Origin: Rhizobium ecuadorense
GTDB taxonomy: Bacteria > Pseudomonadota > Alphaproteobacteria > Rhizobiales > Rhizobiaceae
Direction: 5' to 3'
NCBI RefSeq assembly: GCF_001187535.1
Contig: NZ_LFIO01001531.1
Coordinates: forward strand, 1 to 54,412
Length of the DNA stretch: 54,412 bases
The notes beneath the pieces were generated by a model, which did no database searches, was not told the origin of the DNA, and saw only the letters and a list, made by a program, of their open reading frames with translations. The position numbers and the translations under genes were made by a program. Below, in pieces: positions 1-8,700 of the stretch (position 1 is its first letter; every line of letters starts with the position of its first letter).

Positions 1-269
1 TCCGAGGAACCTGGACATACGCCACAGGCTCCTCGACCGAAGGTCAAGGAGTGTGATGCCGTTACGGCCGGCATCAACCACGTGTAGGGGTTTCCACACC
101 CCAGGGCAGCGCGTACTGCCCTATCGAAAAAGATAGCGGGAATCCGCCCGCTGCGCAACCGAATTCTTTACAAGATTCAATAGCTTCGCTTTACGCGCGG
201 ACACTTGTCTCAAAAGCGAGAGGTCACGCTTCGGGCGGTAAAGTGGTCAGAAAACCAAAGGAGGTGCGA
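1..269. other. Left-edge non-coding stretch
   Basis: No convincing gene is seen between the window edge and the stop codon of the first CDS. The stretch holds a 7-bp inverted repeat (GATGCCG at 55-61 against CGGCATC at 69-75) and a smaller pair of hairpins near 121-155 (CTATC/GATAG and CGGG/CCCG). These could act as transcription stops for the leftward operon, but no clean T-run follows on the minus strand, so this is only a suggestion. Confidence 0.3.
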
Positions 270-1676
270 TCAGCGGAACGCCCATTGCGAGGATTGTCTG
301 CCCACTCTCCCGGAGGAATAGGCTACCGCAAGCTCCGCCCATAGGGGGTCCTGGGTGAAGCTGGAAAGGGGCCCGCAAGCGTCGATAATGCTCATCTTGC
401 CGAACTGCCCGAGAAGCGTTTCAATTCCCCCACGGCTAAAAGCATTCAACAGCGAAAATGGCTCGCACGGCGAGGAGATGATGCGATGGCCCCAAACCCC
501 CGGCCGTTCGTCCTTTGACAGTGCGTTGAGAAGCTGTGTGTCACGATGGTTGTTCCTCAACGCCTCGCAGAATGCCCAGCGCATCAACGGATAATAGATC
601 GTATGCCGACTTCCACCCAGGACACGCACGCCAGGCAGGATCGACGTTACGATGAACATCAGCAGAAGGTTCGGAACGATCCGGCCAGTTCTCAGGGCCT
701 CCACAAGACTTGGCGGCGAGAATTCAACACAGACATCATCTGTCTCCTTCGACCGGAGGACCCTGCCATCCAGCCAAAGTGGAAAAAGCCGCCCTTCAAT
801 GCAGCCCCAGAAAAAATGCGTCGAGTTTTTCAGCCAGCCTCGCCAAGCCGTGTCAGCGAGTTGATCGATGAAATGGATGAGGCGCATCGCGAATGCTCGG
901 TCCTCGATCAACGAGGCTCGCAGCCAGGACCGGCCATCGGAAAGGTGGTCCGCGACCAGATCGGCAACGTCGCTATCATCAAGCTGAAGAAAGTCCACCT
1001 GGCTCTCAGAATACCGCTTCCAGAGGCAAAGATTTGCCGCTTTGATCGCCTCTGCCGCCGACTGGAATTCGCCAAGAGGCAAAAGGTCTCGCAAGTAGGA
1101 AATTGCCTCCGAGTCATCACCGGGCCTGTCGACGTTTTGAAGATGGAATCTGTAGCAGCCGTTTCTGCCAAGAATGCTGTAGGGGATCATTTTGCTGCGC
1201 GACAGGCCGAAGACATTGACTGCATCGCCATCGACGTGGAGCCAGGCCGGACCCTTGCGACCGCGTTCTACGAACTTCACTGTCGAGCAAGCGTAGGAGA
1301 TATAGGATGTCCTGCCATGCGCGCGAAGTCCCATCAGGGAGAACAGATGGGTGTAAAATGCGTCAGGCTCGATCAACAGGTGGAGGTGGGGGCCACACTG
1401 CAGCACCGGAGCGACTTCGATTTCGGCTTGAAAGCGCGTCACGGCCCCTGCTGAATAACCCTGACGTTGCGCGACGGCCGCCACGCGTGACCGCAATAGA
1501 GACATTGCCTGGCTTCGCGCGACGCACCCCGATTGATCCGATCCAACCGAGAAAGCCGCCTTTGCGTAGTCGTTCAGCGATGCCTGCTCAAACTGACGCA
1601 ACCAAGGGAATAATTCAAAAATGAGGGCCAACACCTCACCTTTTGAAACCAGGTCACTATTGGGCGACGTCTCCAT
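270..1676 (-). CDS. Uncharacterised 468-residue protein, last gene of an AraC-MFS operon
   Basis: I do not recognise the family. The protein is soluble-looking overall, with no signal peptide. It carries a His-rich segment near residue 95 (GPHLHLLIEP) and a hydrophobic stretch in the last third (PNLLLMFIVTSILPGVRVLGG, roughly residues 333-353) followed by a Tyr/Arg-rich segment. The ATG at 1674-1676 lies two bases after the TGA stop of the MFS gene, so translation is probably coupled and the two genes work together. With an exporter and an AraC regulator upstream and a methyltransferase-like gene across the divergent promoter, a role in making or tailoring a small molecule is a fair inference. 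I looked for and did not find the signature motifs of IucA/IucC siderophore synthetases. Confidence 0.7.
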   Translation of the reverse strand: METSPNSDLVSKGEVLALIFELFPWLRQFEQASLNDYAKAAFSVGSDQSGCVARSQAMSLLRSRVAAVAQRQGYSAGAVTRFQAEIEVAPVLQCGPHLHLLIEPDAFYTHLFSLMGLRAHGRTSYISYACSTVKFVERGRKGPAWLHVDGDAVNVFGLSRSKMIPYSILGRNGCYRFHLQNVDRPGDDSEAISYLRDLLPLGEFQSAAEAIKAANLCLWKRYSESQVDFLQLDDSDVADLVADHLSDGRSWLRASLIEDRAFAMRLIHFIDQLADTAWRGWLKNSTHFFWGCIEGRLFPLWLDGRVLRSKETDDVCVEFSPPSLVEALRTGRIVPNLLLMFIVTSILPGVRVLGGSRHTIYYPLMRWAFCEALRNNHRDTQLLNALSKDERPGVWGHRIISSPCEPFSLLNAFSRGGIETLLGQFGKMSIIDACGPLSSFTQDPLWAELAVAYSSGRVGRQSSQWAFR

Positions 1677-1678
1677 CC

Positions 1679-2932
1679 TCAGACGAACCGCCTTTCCACC
1701 GGCGCTCCCCGATCCATGTTAAAGTGAAAGAAGAGCGCGACGGTCACCATCAGCGCCCCGAAGAGGCCGAAAATCCCCGAAGGTGGAATTGCGTCTCCGA
1801 TCGTCCCGATGATGCCATACGCAAGAAGCCCTATCGAAACACAGATCGTGTGGATCTGGCTTCGCGCCCGCCCCAACATGTCAATCGAAACAGTCGATTG
1901 AACCCGTACATCGATCAGGATTCGCGTGACATTGTAGCAGAAGCCAAGCAACACCAGTTGAACGAGCGCGGACAAAAAGCTCTGGAAAACAGGAAAGCCC
2001 AACAGAACAATGCCAGCGAGCGCCGACTGGAAGAGGATGCTTTGTCGTCGCGAACGCGCCCTTCTGAGAAGAAGGGTTGAACAGCCCGCAATCGAACCGA
2101 GGGCCCAACCTGCCTCGAGATAACCGAACTCTAGCGCCGACCCCATGAGTTCACGGGTGACATATGCGGCGCCCAATACACTCACAAGCATGCCCATCGC
2201 ATAGGTCAACGCATACATGACGGCGGTGGTCTTCAGTGAGTGAACGACGAAGGTCATCGGCAACAGATCCATCCGACGAATGCTCTTTGCCTGCAAATCC
2301 GATCGAGAACGAGAAAGCGGCAGTCGGCCGAGTGCCAGCAGCCCCAACAGTGATAGGCCGAAAAAGGCGCCAGGGAGGATCGACGTCAGATTCATCCCGA
2401 TGGCGGTTAAGCTGTACCCGGTGACGATGGCGGCGATGAGATTGCCCGCCTGCATCGCAATATAAGACGCCGAATTGAATGAAGTGAGGTTTTTAGGACG
2501 AACGATGTCTGGAATGATGGCCTGCAGCGCAGTCGAATAGGTTCTGTCGAGGAACGCGAAGATGGTCCACGATAGGCAAAGAACATCAAGTGGGTGACCG
2601 AACGAGAGACCAATGCCCGTTGAAAATATGAGGATCAACCTGGATAAATCGCAAGCGATACAGACGAAGCGACGATCAAATCGATCAACTAGAACCCCAC
2701 CAACATTGCTGGTGAGCAACTCGGCGGCACTGCCGAGCGCCAAAAGGATGGCGAGAGCGCTCGTGCTCTTGCTGACATCTGTCGCAACCCATGCCGCCAG
2801 CACGAAGTAGACATTGCGGCCGGTGGCCGACGCCAGAACACAGAAGAGATAGATGCCGCGAGAGGCATAATACCCCATGCCGCTGCTTTCTGTCGCGCCC
2901 ACTTCATCCACACTCCCTACTGGCAGGTTCAT
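1679..2932 (-). CDS. Major facilitator superfamily transporter (EntS-like exporter)
   Basis: A 417-residue integral membrane protein with about 12 hydrophobic segments in two halves. After helix 2 it has the MFS loop motif, here GGVLVDRFDRR around residue 78, followed by an acidic and Arg-rich turn (ACDLSRL). This arrangement is typical of the EntS-like/DHA3 group, whose best known members export siderophores or drugs. It sits 70 bases downstream of the AraC gene and 2 bases upstream of the unknown 468-residue gene, all on the minus strand, so the three are likely one operon. Start chosen at ATG 2930-2932; no strong ribosome binding site precedes it, and an in-frame ATG 18 codons later is a possible alternative. 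The substrate is not known. Confidence 0.85.
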   Translation of the reverse strand: MNLPVGSVDEVGATESSGMGYYASRGIYLFCVLASATGRNVYFVLAAWVATDVSKSTSALAILLALGSAAELLTSNVGGVLVDRFDRRFVCIACDLSRLILIFSTGIGLSFGHPLDVLCLSWTIFAFLDRTYSTALQAIIPDIVRPKNLTSFNSASYIAMQAGNLIAAIVTGYSLTAIGMNLTSILPGAFFGLSLLGLLALGRLPLSRSRSDLQAKSIRRMDLLPMTFVVHSLKTTAVMYALTYAMGMLVSVLGAAYVTRELMGSALEFGYLEAGWALGSIAGCSTLLLRRARSRRQSILFQSALAGIVLLGFPVFQSFLSALVQLVLLGFCYNVTRILIDVRVQSTVSIDMLGRARSQIHTICVSIGLLAYGIIGTIGDAIPPSGIFGLFGALMVTVALFFHFNMDRGAPVERRFV

Positions 2933-2940
2933 GGGGACAT

Positions 2941-2958
2941 GCTATTCTTCTGAATAGC
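2941..2958. promoter_or_regulatory. Inverted repeat GCTATTC-n4-GAATAGC upstream of the MFS gene
   Basis: A perfect 7-bp inverted repeat with a 4-base loop lies just upstream of the MFS start. The half-site AGCTATTC recurs at 3001-3008 overlapping the end of the AraC gene, and a TTTCATGA sequence at about 2967-2974 matches the repeated half-sites in the divergent AraC promoter. It may be an operator or an internal promoter region. This is inference only. Confidence 0.35.
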
Positions 2959-3002
2959 TGGCGGCTTTCATGAATTTGATATTATCTCTCGTCCAGAACC
3001 AG

Positions 3003-3887
3003 CTATTCTTTCCAGAGCGCCCGGTACTCGGCAGGGGAAAATCCCGTCTCTCGGCGAAATCTGGTCGAGAGGTGGCTCCCGCTGGAGTAGCCACAGGCGA
3101 TTGCGATCTCGGTCACGCTGATCGCAGTTGTGCGGAGAAGGTCGGTCACGCGTTCAAGCCGGCGCTGGTTATAGAAGCCATAGGGCGTCGAGCCTTGCGA
3201 CTGCTTGAAAGCGCGGGAAAAATGCTCGTAGGTCAATCCCGCCTCTTCAGCCAGAGCGCGCACGCTCGGAGGTCGATCGATGTGAGCTTCAATTCGCCCT
3301 ATCACCCGCTTGAGAACCGTAGGAGACAATCCTCCTCGAGACAATCTGCCAGATGTGCCGGAGCGGCGCTGCAGAAGTCCGAAGATAGCCGCTAGGTGCC
3401 CTTCAACGATCAGACTCCCTACGGAATCGTCGTGTGAAAGTTCTCCGGCAATCTGCCGCGCCAAGCATTGGATTGGCAGATCTCTAAATCCAAGCTCCGG
3501 ACGTAAGGTGCCTACGCGCGGGAGCTTGGTCGTGAGGTTGGAAAAAAAATCCTGCGTCACGGTTATCATAAGATAACAACCCTCAGCATCGCCTTCATCC
3601 CAACCGCTCCAATGGCAACCGGGCGGAATGTAAACAAGCGAGCCGTCTGGACGCGGACTGAACTCGACTCTTCGTCCGTCCACAAAATTTTCGCCGGATG
3701 CCGCCGTACCCCTTATGTTGAGGAAGATCAGGTGGTCATCCGCGACAACGTCGATAACCTGTCGCCCGAGACTGCGCCGGCGAACGACATCTGCGCGGGC
3801 ATGGCTCCAAAGGCCTTGCTGGTGAAGAATGATCTCCCCTTGTGACTTTTTCATCCTCTCGGGGTGAATTGATGGAATGATCCCCAC
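3003..3887 (-). CDS. AraC/XylS family transcriptional regulator
   Basis: The C-terminal 100 residues form a typical double helix-turn-helix of the AraC family: first helix pair around SVRALAEEAGLTYEHFSRAF, second ending in GYSSGSHLSTRFRRETGFSP. The N-terminal part (about 180 residues) resembles a cupin-like ligand-sensing domain, with IPPGCHWSGW in the middle. The first possible start is a GTG at 3885-3887; an ATG 11 codons later (3852-3854, followed by AAAAAG) is equally possible, and neither has an ideal ribosome binding site. The gene faces away from the methyltransferase-like gene at 4144 and leads into the MFS gene, so it probably controls this cluster in response to its product or substrate. 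Confidence 0.88.
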   Translation of the reverse strand: MGIIPSIHPERMKKSQGEIILHQQGLWSHARADVVRRRSLGRQVIDVVADDHLIFLNIRGTAASGENFVDGRRVEFSPRPDGSLVYIPPGCHWSGWDEGDAEGCYLMITVTQDFFSNLTTKLPRVGTLRPELGFRDLPIQCLARQIAGELSHDDSVGSLIVEGHLAAIFGLLQRRSGTSGRLSRGGLSPTVLKRVIGRIEAHIDRPPSVRALAEEAGLTYEHFSRAFKQSQGSTPYGFYNQRRLERVTDLLRTTAISVTEIAIACGYSSGSHLSTRFRRETGFSPAEYRALWKE

Positions 3888-3974
3888 TCGAAAGCTGCTC
3901 CCCTGAAAAACCGGTGTGGTAGCGACCCTACCTCACCCCAAGTTGTCAACAAGCCAGGCTTTAACCTCAGGTCG

Positions 3975-3994
3975 AATTTCATGTCAATTTCATG
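3975..3994. promoter_or_regulatory. Direct repeat AATTTCATG x2, candidate AraC operator
   Basis: In the 256-base divergent region between the AraC gene and the gene at 4144, AATTTCATG occurs at 3975-3983 and again at 3986-3994, 11 bases apart, which places both on the same face of the helix as AraC-family half-sites usually are. A related TTTCATGA lies at about 2967 before the MFS gene. Binding by the adjacent regulator is inferred. Confidence 0.45.
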
Positions 3995-4143
3995 AAAACC
4001 AATCAAAATCGTGGATGCGAAAACATGACGTTCGCGATCATCTTCTGCCGACATCATCGCTGACGGCACAATCTTTTCGGGATGCGCGATTTCCCTCCTG
4101 AATCCCAAAAACGCGATGGTGCGAGAGAAAGGCAGGCTTTCGC

Positions 4144-5157
4144 ATGCGTGAATTTGCCGACTTCATTGAGGAGTGCGACCGCGCCCCTCGCCTTAACGAG
4201 CTTTCTGAGTTTTTTTCGACCACCGCATCCGGTGAGGCCGGAATGCCTATCCGTCCGCCCGAGCTCGATCGCCGCTTGTTTCCAGTGGACATGACGTTCA
4301 GGCGCTTTTCAGCCCTTCATCCGCTGCGCCGAGGTCCATTCGATAAGCACTACTTGAGCAGCATACCCTACCGCCTCGAAGAGGAGTGCCGCATAGGCGG
4401 CACGATCCTCAAATACGCGCGGGCCAGAAAGGGTCAACTGCAACTCTACACGCTAGGTACAGCCGAGGGGACGATGGCTCGTGTGATCGGCGAACTTGGC
4501 AAGGGCAGGATAGAAACGCTGTCATGCAGTCCCAACGTCGAAAACCTTAGAAGCTTCTATGCCTATGGCGTTCCTCCTCATGCCATGTTTTTTCACGGAC
4601 CATTTCATCATTTGACATCGCAAAGGGTCCAAGAAGACGTGAAGCTCCGAAAGTTTGGCAGCGGTTTCGATATCATCCTCGAGGACACGACTTTCCAGAT
4701 GTATTCGCCAAATCGCTTCGATCAGATCCGTTTCGTCTCGCAGCATCTCAAGACCAACGGGCTCTTCATGTTCGTCGAGAAGTTCAGGCATGAAGACGAC
4801 GAGGAATATCGGCGGCGGGAACGCCAGAAGGACCATAGCTTCAAAGCTCGCTTCTTCAGCGCGTCAGATATTCGCGCGAAGGAAGAGACGGTGCTGACGC
4901 GAATGGATCGAAACGAAGTCACCCTTTCGGAGATGAGCGAAACACTACGCCGGTTCTTTGGACACTCATTCGTCACCTGGAACAGCGGCAATTTCTACAC
5001 GCTTGTCTCCAGCAACAGTCAGCAGAATCTCGACCTATTCCTATCGAAGCTGTCCCCACCCGCGATTCCGGCAGAATATGTCTATGCGGACCTTCCCTAC
5101 CGCCTTTATCCGGAATCCGAGGCAAGGCGGCTATCGGGGCGATCCTGGACCCTTTAG
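4144..5157 (+). CDS. Class I SAM-dependent methyltransferase-like protein
   Basis: A 337-residue soluble protein. The middle shows a Rossmann-like order of elements: a glycine-rich turn after a strand (LYTLGTAEGTMARVIGEL, about residues 99-116), a strand ending in an Asp/Glu-rich segment (GFDIILEDTTFQMY, around 177) and a following helix and strand (LKTNGLFMFVEKF). This resembles class I SAM methyltransferases, although the glycine motif is not canonical, so the call is tentative. A highly charged linker (HEDDEEYRRRERQKDH) follows. The start ATG is preceded by a weak AAGGC site. It diverges from the AraC-MFS operon and is followed 67 bases later by the DUF2218-like gene in the same direction. 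A tailoring or condensation step on a small molecule is inferred. Confidence 0.65.
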   Translation: MREFADFIEECDRAPRLNELSEFFSTTASGEAGMPIRPPELDRRLFPVDMTFRRFSALHPLRRGPFDKHYLSSIPYRLEEECRIGGTILKYARARKGQLQLYTLGTAEGTMARVIGELGKGRIETLSCSPNVENLRSFYAYGVPPHAMFFHGPFHHLTSQRVQEDVKLRKFGSGFDIILEDTTFQMYSPNRFDQIRFVSQHLKTNGLFMFVEKFRHEDDEEYRRRERQKDHSFKARFFSASDIRAKEETVLTRMDRNEVTLSEMSETLRRFFGHSFVTWNSGNFYTLVSSNSQQNLDLFLSKLSPPAIPAEYVYADLPYRLYPESEARRLSGRSWTL

Positions 5158-5224
5158 CGATTCCTCATCTTCACCGTCGCGTGAGCGCAACTGCGTCACG
5201 TCTTCACGAACAGGCAGGAACAGC

Positions 5225-5695
5225 ATGAAGAAATCAATTGGCGAAGTCCGTCACTTCGTTGAGCTGAGCCCGCCGTGCAACGCGCATCTGGTCCTGCCAC
5301 GAGCGCCATCATTCGCGGGTGAGGAAGATGTTCCAAAGTGCGTGCACGTCGCCGAGGCGTGTGTCGCAATCTCGCGCACGCAGCACGTTGCCGACAAGAT
5401 CTGCACGCAAATCGAGGACTTCTACCAATCCCTCGTCTCCGTGGGACCTGACAGACTTCTAGCTTTCGAAGGTGGAGGCGCGATCATAAGGCCGACCAGT
5501 GAAAGCCTGTTCTTCACAGTTTCAGCGCGAGACCTCGTCACTTTCTGTGGCATCCGCGCGCTGCTGGAAGCAGGCTTGTTTCTGGCCACGTCCGTGTCCG
5601 AGGGGGCTATAGAGTGGCTTCACGCAGACAGCACGCGATCTGGTGAAACCTGCAATCGCCTCTACAACGACCGTTGCGGAACGGATGCACAATAA
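5225..5695 (+). CDS. DUF2218-like small protein
   Basis: A 156-residue protein read from the ATG at 5225. The second half (from about RTQHVADKICTQIEDFY to GAIEWLHAD) has the layout of DUF2218: an alpha-helical start, a glycine-containing strand (FEGGGAIIRP), a strand with alternating hydrophobics (LFFTVSAR), a helix, and a conserved Trp near the end. DUF2218 proteins are often found beside or fused to siderophore-interacting proteins, which would fit a metallophore role for the cluster, but the match is from memory and weak. The first 40 residues are unusual and contain several Cys residues. It lies 67 bases after the methyltransferase-like gene and converges on traA. Confidence 0.55.
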   Translation: MKKSIGEVRHFVELSPPCNAHLVLPRAPSFAGEEDVPKCVHVAEACVAISRTQHVADKICTQIEDFYQSLVSVGPDRLLAFEGGGAIIRPTSESLFFTVSARDLVTFCGIRALLEAGLFLATSVSEGAIEWLHADSTRSGETCNRLYNDRCGTDAQ

Positions 5696-5798
5696 TTTCG
5701 TCCGCTTCGCCACCCAAAGAAAGATCGATCTTCGGACAATCGGGTGATAGTGCTTTTTCAATCAACCATACATTTGTCCGCTCTCTTTTTCCCGACCC

Positions 5799-8700
5799 TC
5801 AGAGGTTGATGCCGCGACTGCGGTTGGCGGTCTGTTGGCGCCGCTCCACTATGATCTGCTCGCTGCTCTGCAGGCGGACAGTCTGCTGCAGGACCTTCAG
5901 CCGCTCCTGCATCGCCGCGAAAGCTCCGCGCTGCGCCGGTGGCACTACGTTGGCGATATCCTTATCGCCTCGGACGAGGGCATTGCGACCAAAGCGCTCG
6001 TCGAGCGCTCGGCTGACAGCGGCAAACTCCCGGCCAATGCCCGGATCGAGGGAAGCGGCGGAAACACTCAGCTTCCTGCTGTCCTTGCTCACCTCGACCG
6101 TCAGGTGCGCCAACGCCTCTTCCGCAGCTTTCGAAAGAGCTGGAATGGCAACCGCCATGCGCCGCCGTTCGTCCGTGATAGCCTGGCGTTGTGCATCGAG
6201 GGCATTGAGGTGGGCCGCACCGAGCGCGCGCAGGCGCGCTGCAGCTTCCGGCACGGCCGCCACAGCCTCTTTCCGCTCTCGGCCAGAGGTCAGCATCCGG
6301 TCCATCAGGCGATCCGAACCACGCAAGGCACCATAGGCGGCAGGATTGTTGGTCACCGCGGCTCCAATGCGCTCGGCGGCAAAACCTTTCTGGAGAAGTT
6401 CCTCGATCTTGCCGACGACTTCAGCCGGATCGCGCCAGATTGTCGTTGCCGCGTTCGCCAGTGCCGCACGCTGCTGGCGATAGACAGGCGAAGCAAGAGC
6501 CCGAGATCGCGCCTCGTCGTCGATCGGAACCTTGAACTCGGTGACGGCGGCAAACATGGGCGGCATGATGATTTTCTCCGTCCCTGGCTCTTTGCTCAAA
6601 TCGGCACTCGCGCCGGCGACGACCTTCGAACGATCCCGACGTTCGGCGAGGTGCTGCTCGTCGGCAAAGCGTCGCACGGCGTCGAACAAGCGGGTCAGCT
6701 TTCCGCGCCATTCATCCGTCAGGTCCTCCGGCATGCGCTCGACAATGTTGCGTTCAGCGATCGCATCCGCCTTCGCGCTAAATGCGCTCCAGCCAAAGCG
6801 GGCCGTCAAAGCTTCGCTCACCGCCTTGATCTCCCGCACCACCGATCGATCTTTGGCGGCGAGCGCAAAGGCCGTCTTATAAGCATCGTCCCCGCCCTGG
6901 CTGCGCACCGCCTCGATTTCCATCAGACGTGCCATGGCGCGTTCGGAGAGCGCCGGGATCGACAATGACATATGCGCGCGGCGCGTCTGCTCGCGCAGTT
7001 CGAACCGTTCGGCGTTCCTGCGGAACTCGGTCGCATGGGCACGGGCCATCGGAAGCAGTTCCTTCACGGCCGCGACAGCGAGATTGCGCTCTTCACGCGC
7101 CGCGCGTCCGTCGACGATCAGCTCGGAGCCACGCAGCCGGCCAAGCCGACCAGGGGCTGCCGCAAGGTCGTCGGCGAGCCTGCGGGGTGCGACCCCGATA
7201 TCCGACGCCAGTGCATTCAGGGAGACGAGCGCTGCATCCGGATCCCGGTAGATCTTCTGCAGCAGCGGCCGCAGGATCACCTCCCGCTCCGTCCAGGCCG
7301 GCGACGCAAGCTGCGCCAACCGCGCATCCTCCTCGACGCTGCTGACAAAGGACGTGGCCGGCGGGATCAGATAGCGTGTTTCAGCAGCACTTGCGCCCGA
7401 GACGGAGTGGGATGCAGTTCGCGCGTCACTGGACGTCGCTTCGACCATCGTCTGGCTCCGCTCTTCATTGTAGGCGACCCGCCGTTCCCGCTCGATGGCA
7501 AAGCCGAGCGCCACGCTTGCCCTCTCCCAGAGCTTTTCCACCTGCTCCCGCTTTGCGGCAATCCACGCCCAGCGCCGGGTAAGGCTTTGCTCCATCTCGG
7601 CGGCGGCAAGCGAGAGATGATCAAGCCCGCGGCGCCGGGCGAAGTCGTTAGCGTGTGCGCGGTAACTGGCCTCGCTCTCAAAATCGAGCGTCGTCGTCTT
7701 GGCACCGGAGCGCGACAAGCGTTCGACGAGCGGATTGAAGAGTTCCGGCCGATGACTTTCCCGCTCGATGCGCTCCTGTCGTGCGCTAGCGGTCTCGACC
7801 TGGCTGGCCGTCCAGACGTTGCGATCGACCTCCCTCTCCTCGTAATGCTTGTGACCTGTCTTCTCGTCGACTACGGCAATCTGGACCTTGACCCGCTCGA
7901 CACCATCCTTTCTGAGCGTCACGGTGTCGCCTTCCTGGATGCCGGCCTCCTCGAGTGCCTTCGGCAGGCTCACGCCCCAAAGCCGATGGACGGTTCCGTC
8001 GTCCGCCCTGACGTCGGCATAAGGGCTGTCGTCGGCATCCTCGTCATCAGGCCGGAATTTGGCTTCGCCGGTTTCGACAAGCTCGCCGGTCACACCCGTG
8101 GCATGATCGACACGCGGCTTGCGTCCCCATTCAGGTTTTGCCGCAAAATCTTCTTTGGCCGCATAAAGATCGACGCGGTCGCGATGCCTCGTCATCGACA
8201 CATAGGTCAGATGCTGGTCCATCATCCCGGTTGCCAGCACGAAGGTGCGATCGACGGTAGCGCCCTGCGATTTGTGGATCGTTGCGGCATAGCCGTGATC
8301 GACATGTCGATAGCTGTCTTCGCTGAAGACGAGCTTGCGGCCGTTGTCGAGCAGAACCGAAAGCAGCGGATCTCCACGCTTGTCGCCGGTGGAGACGACG
8401 GTGCCGAGCATGCCGTTCTTCACATACTGTGGCCCGGAGTGCTTGGCGCGCGGCTCAAGGAAGCGAGCGTTCTCCAGGAAGATGATCCGATCGCCGGCGG
8501 CAAATTCCCGTACGCCCCGCTCGCTCCGGAAGCTGCGGCTTTCACTGAGCGCTCCCTCCTGCGTCATCACCGATCGCAGCGCCTCGTTCAACTTGCGAAC
8601 ATCGTCGTTGGTGTGGGCGAGCACCAGCAGTTCATCACCGCGAAGGCGGCCATCCCCGCCCTCAGACGTTGATCGCTCTATTGCCTCTCTGCGCGCAGCA

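Noticed and set aside
546..1454. Plus-strand frame of 302 codons opposite the first gene
   Set aside because: Overlaps the better supported minus-strand gene that is coupled to the MFS gene; no recognisable domain.
270..1676. IucA/IucC siderophore synthetase or nicotianamine-synthase-like enzyme in the left cluster
   Set aside because: The key motifs of these families are not visible in this protein or in the one at 4144-5157.
6972..8672. Long open frame (566 codons) on the plus strand opposite traA
   Set aside because: It mirrors the high-GC codon pattern of traA, has no family features and lies wholly inside a well-supported gene.
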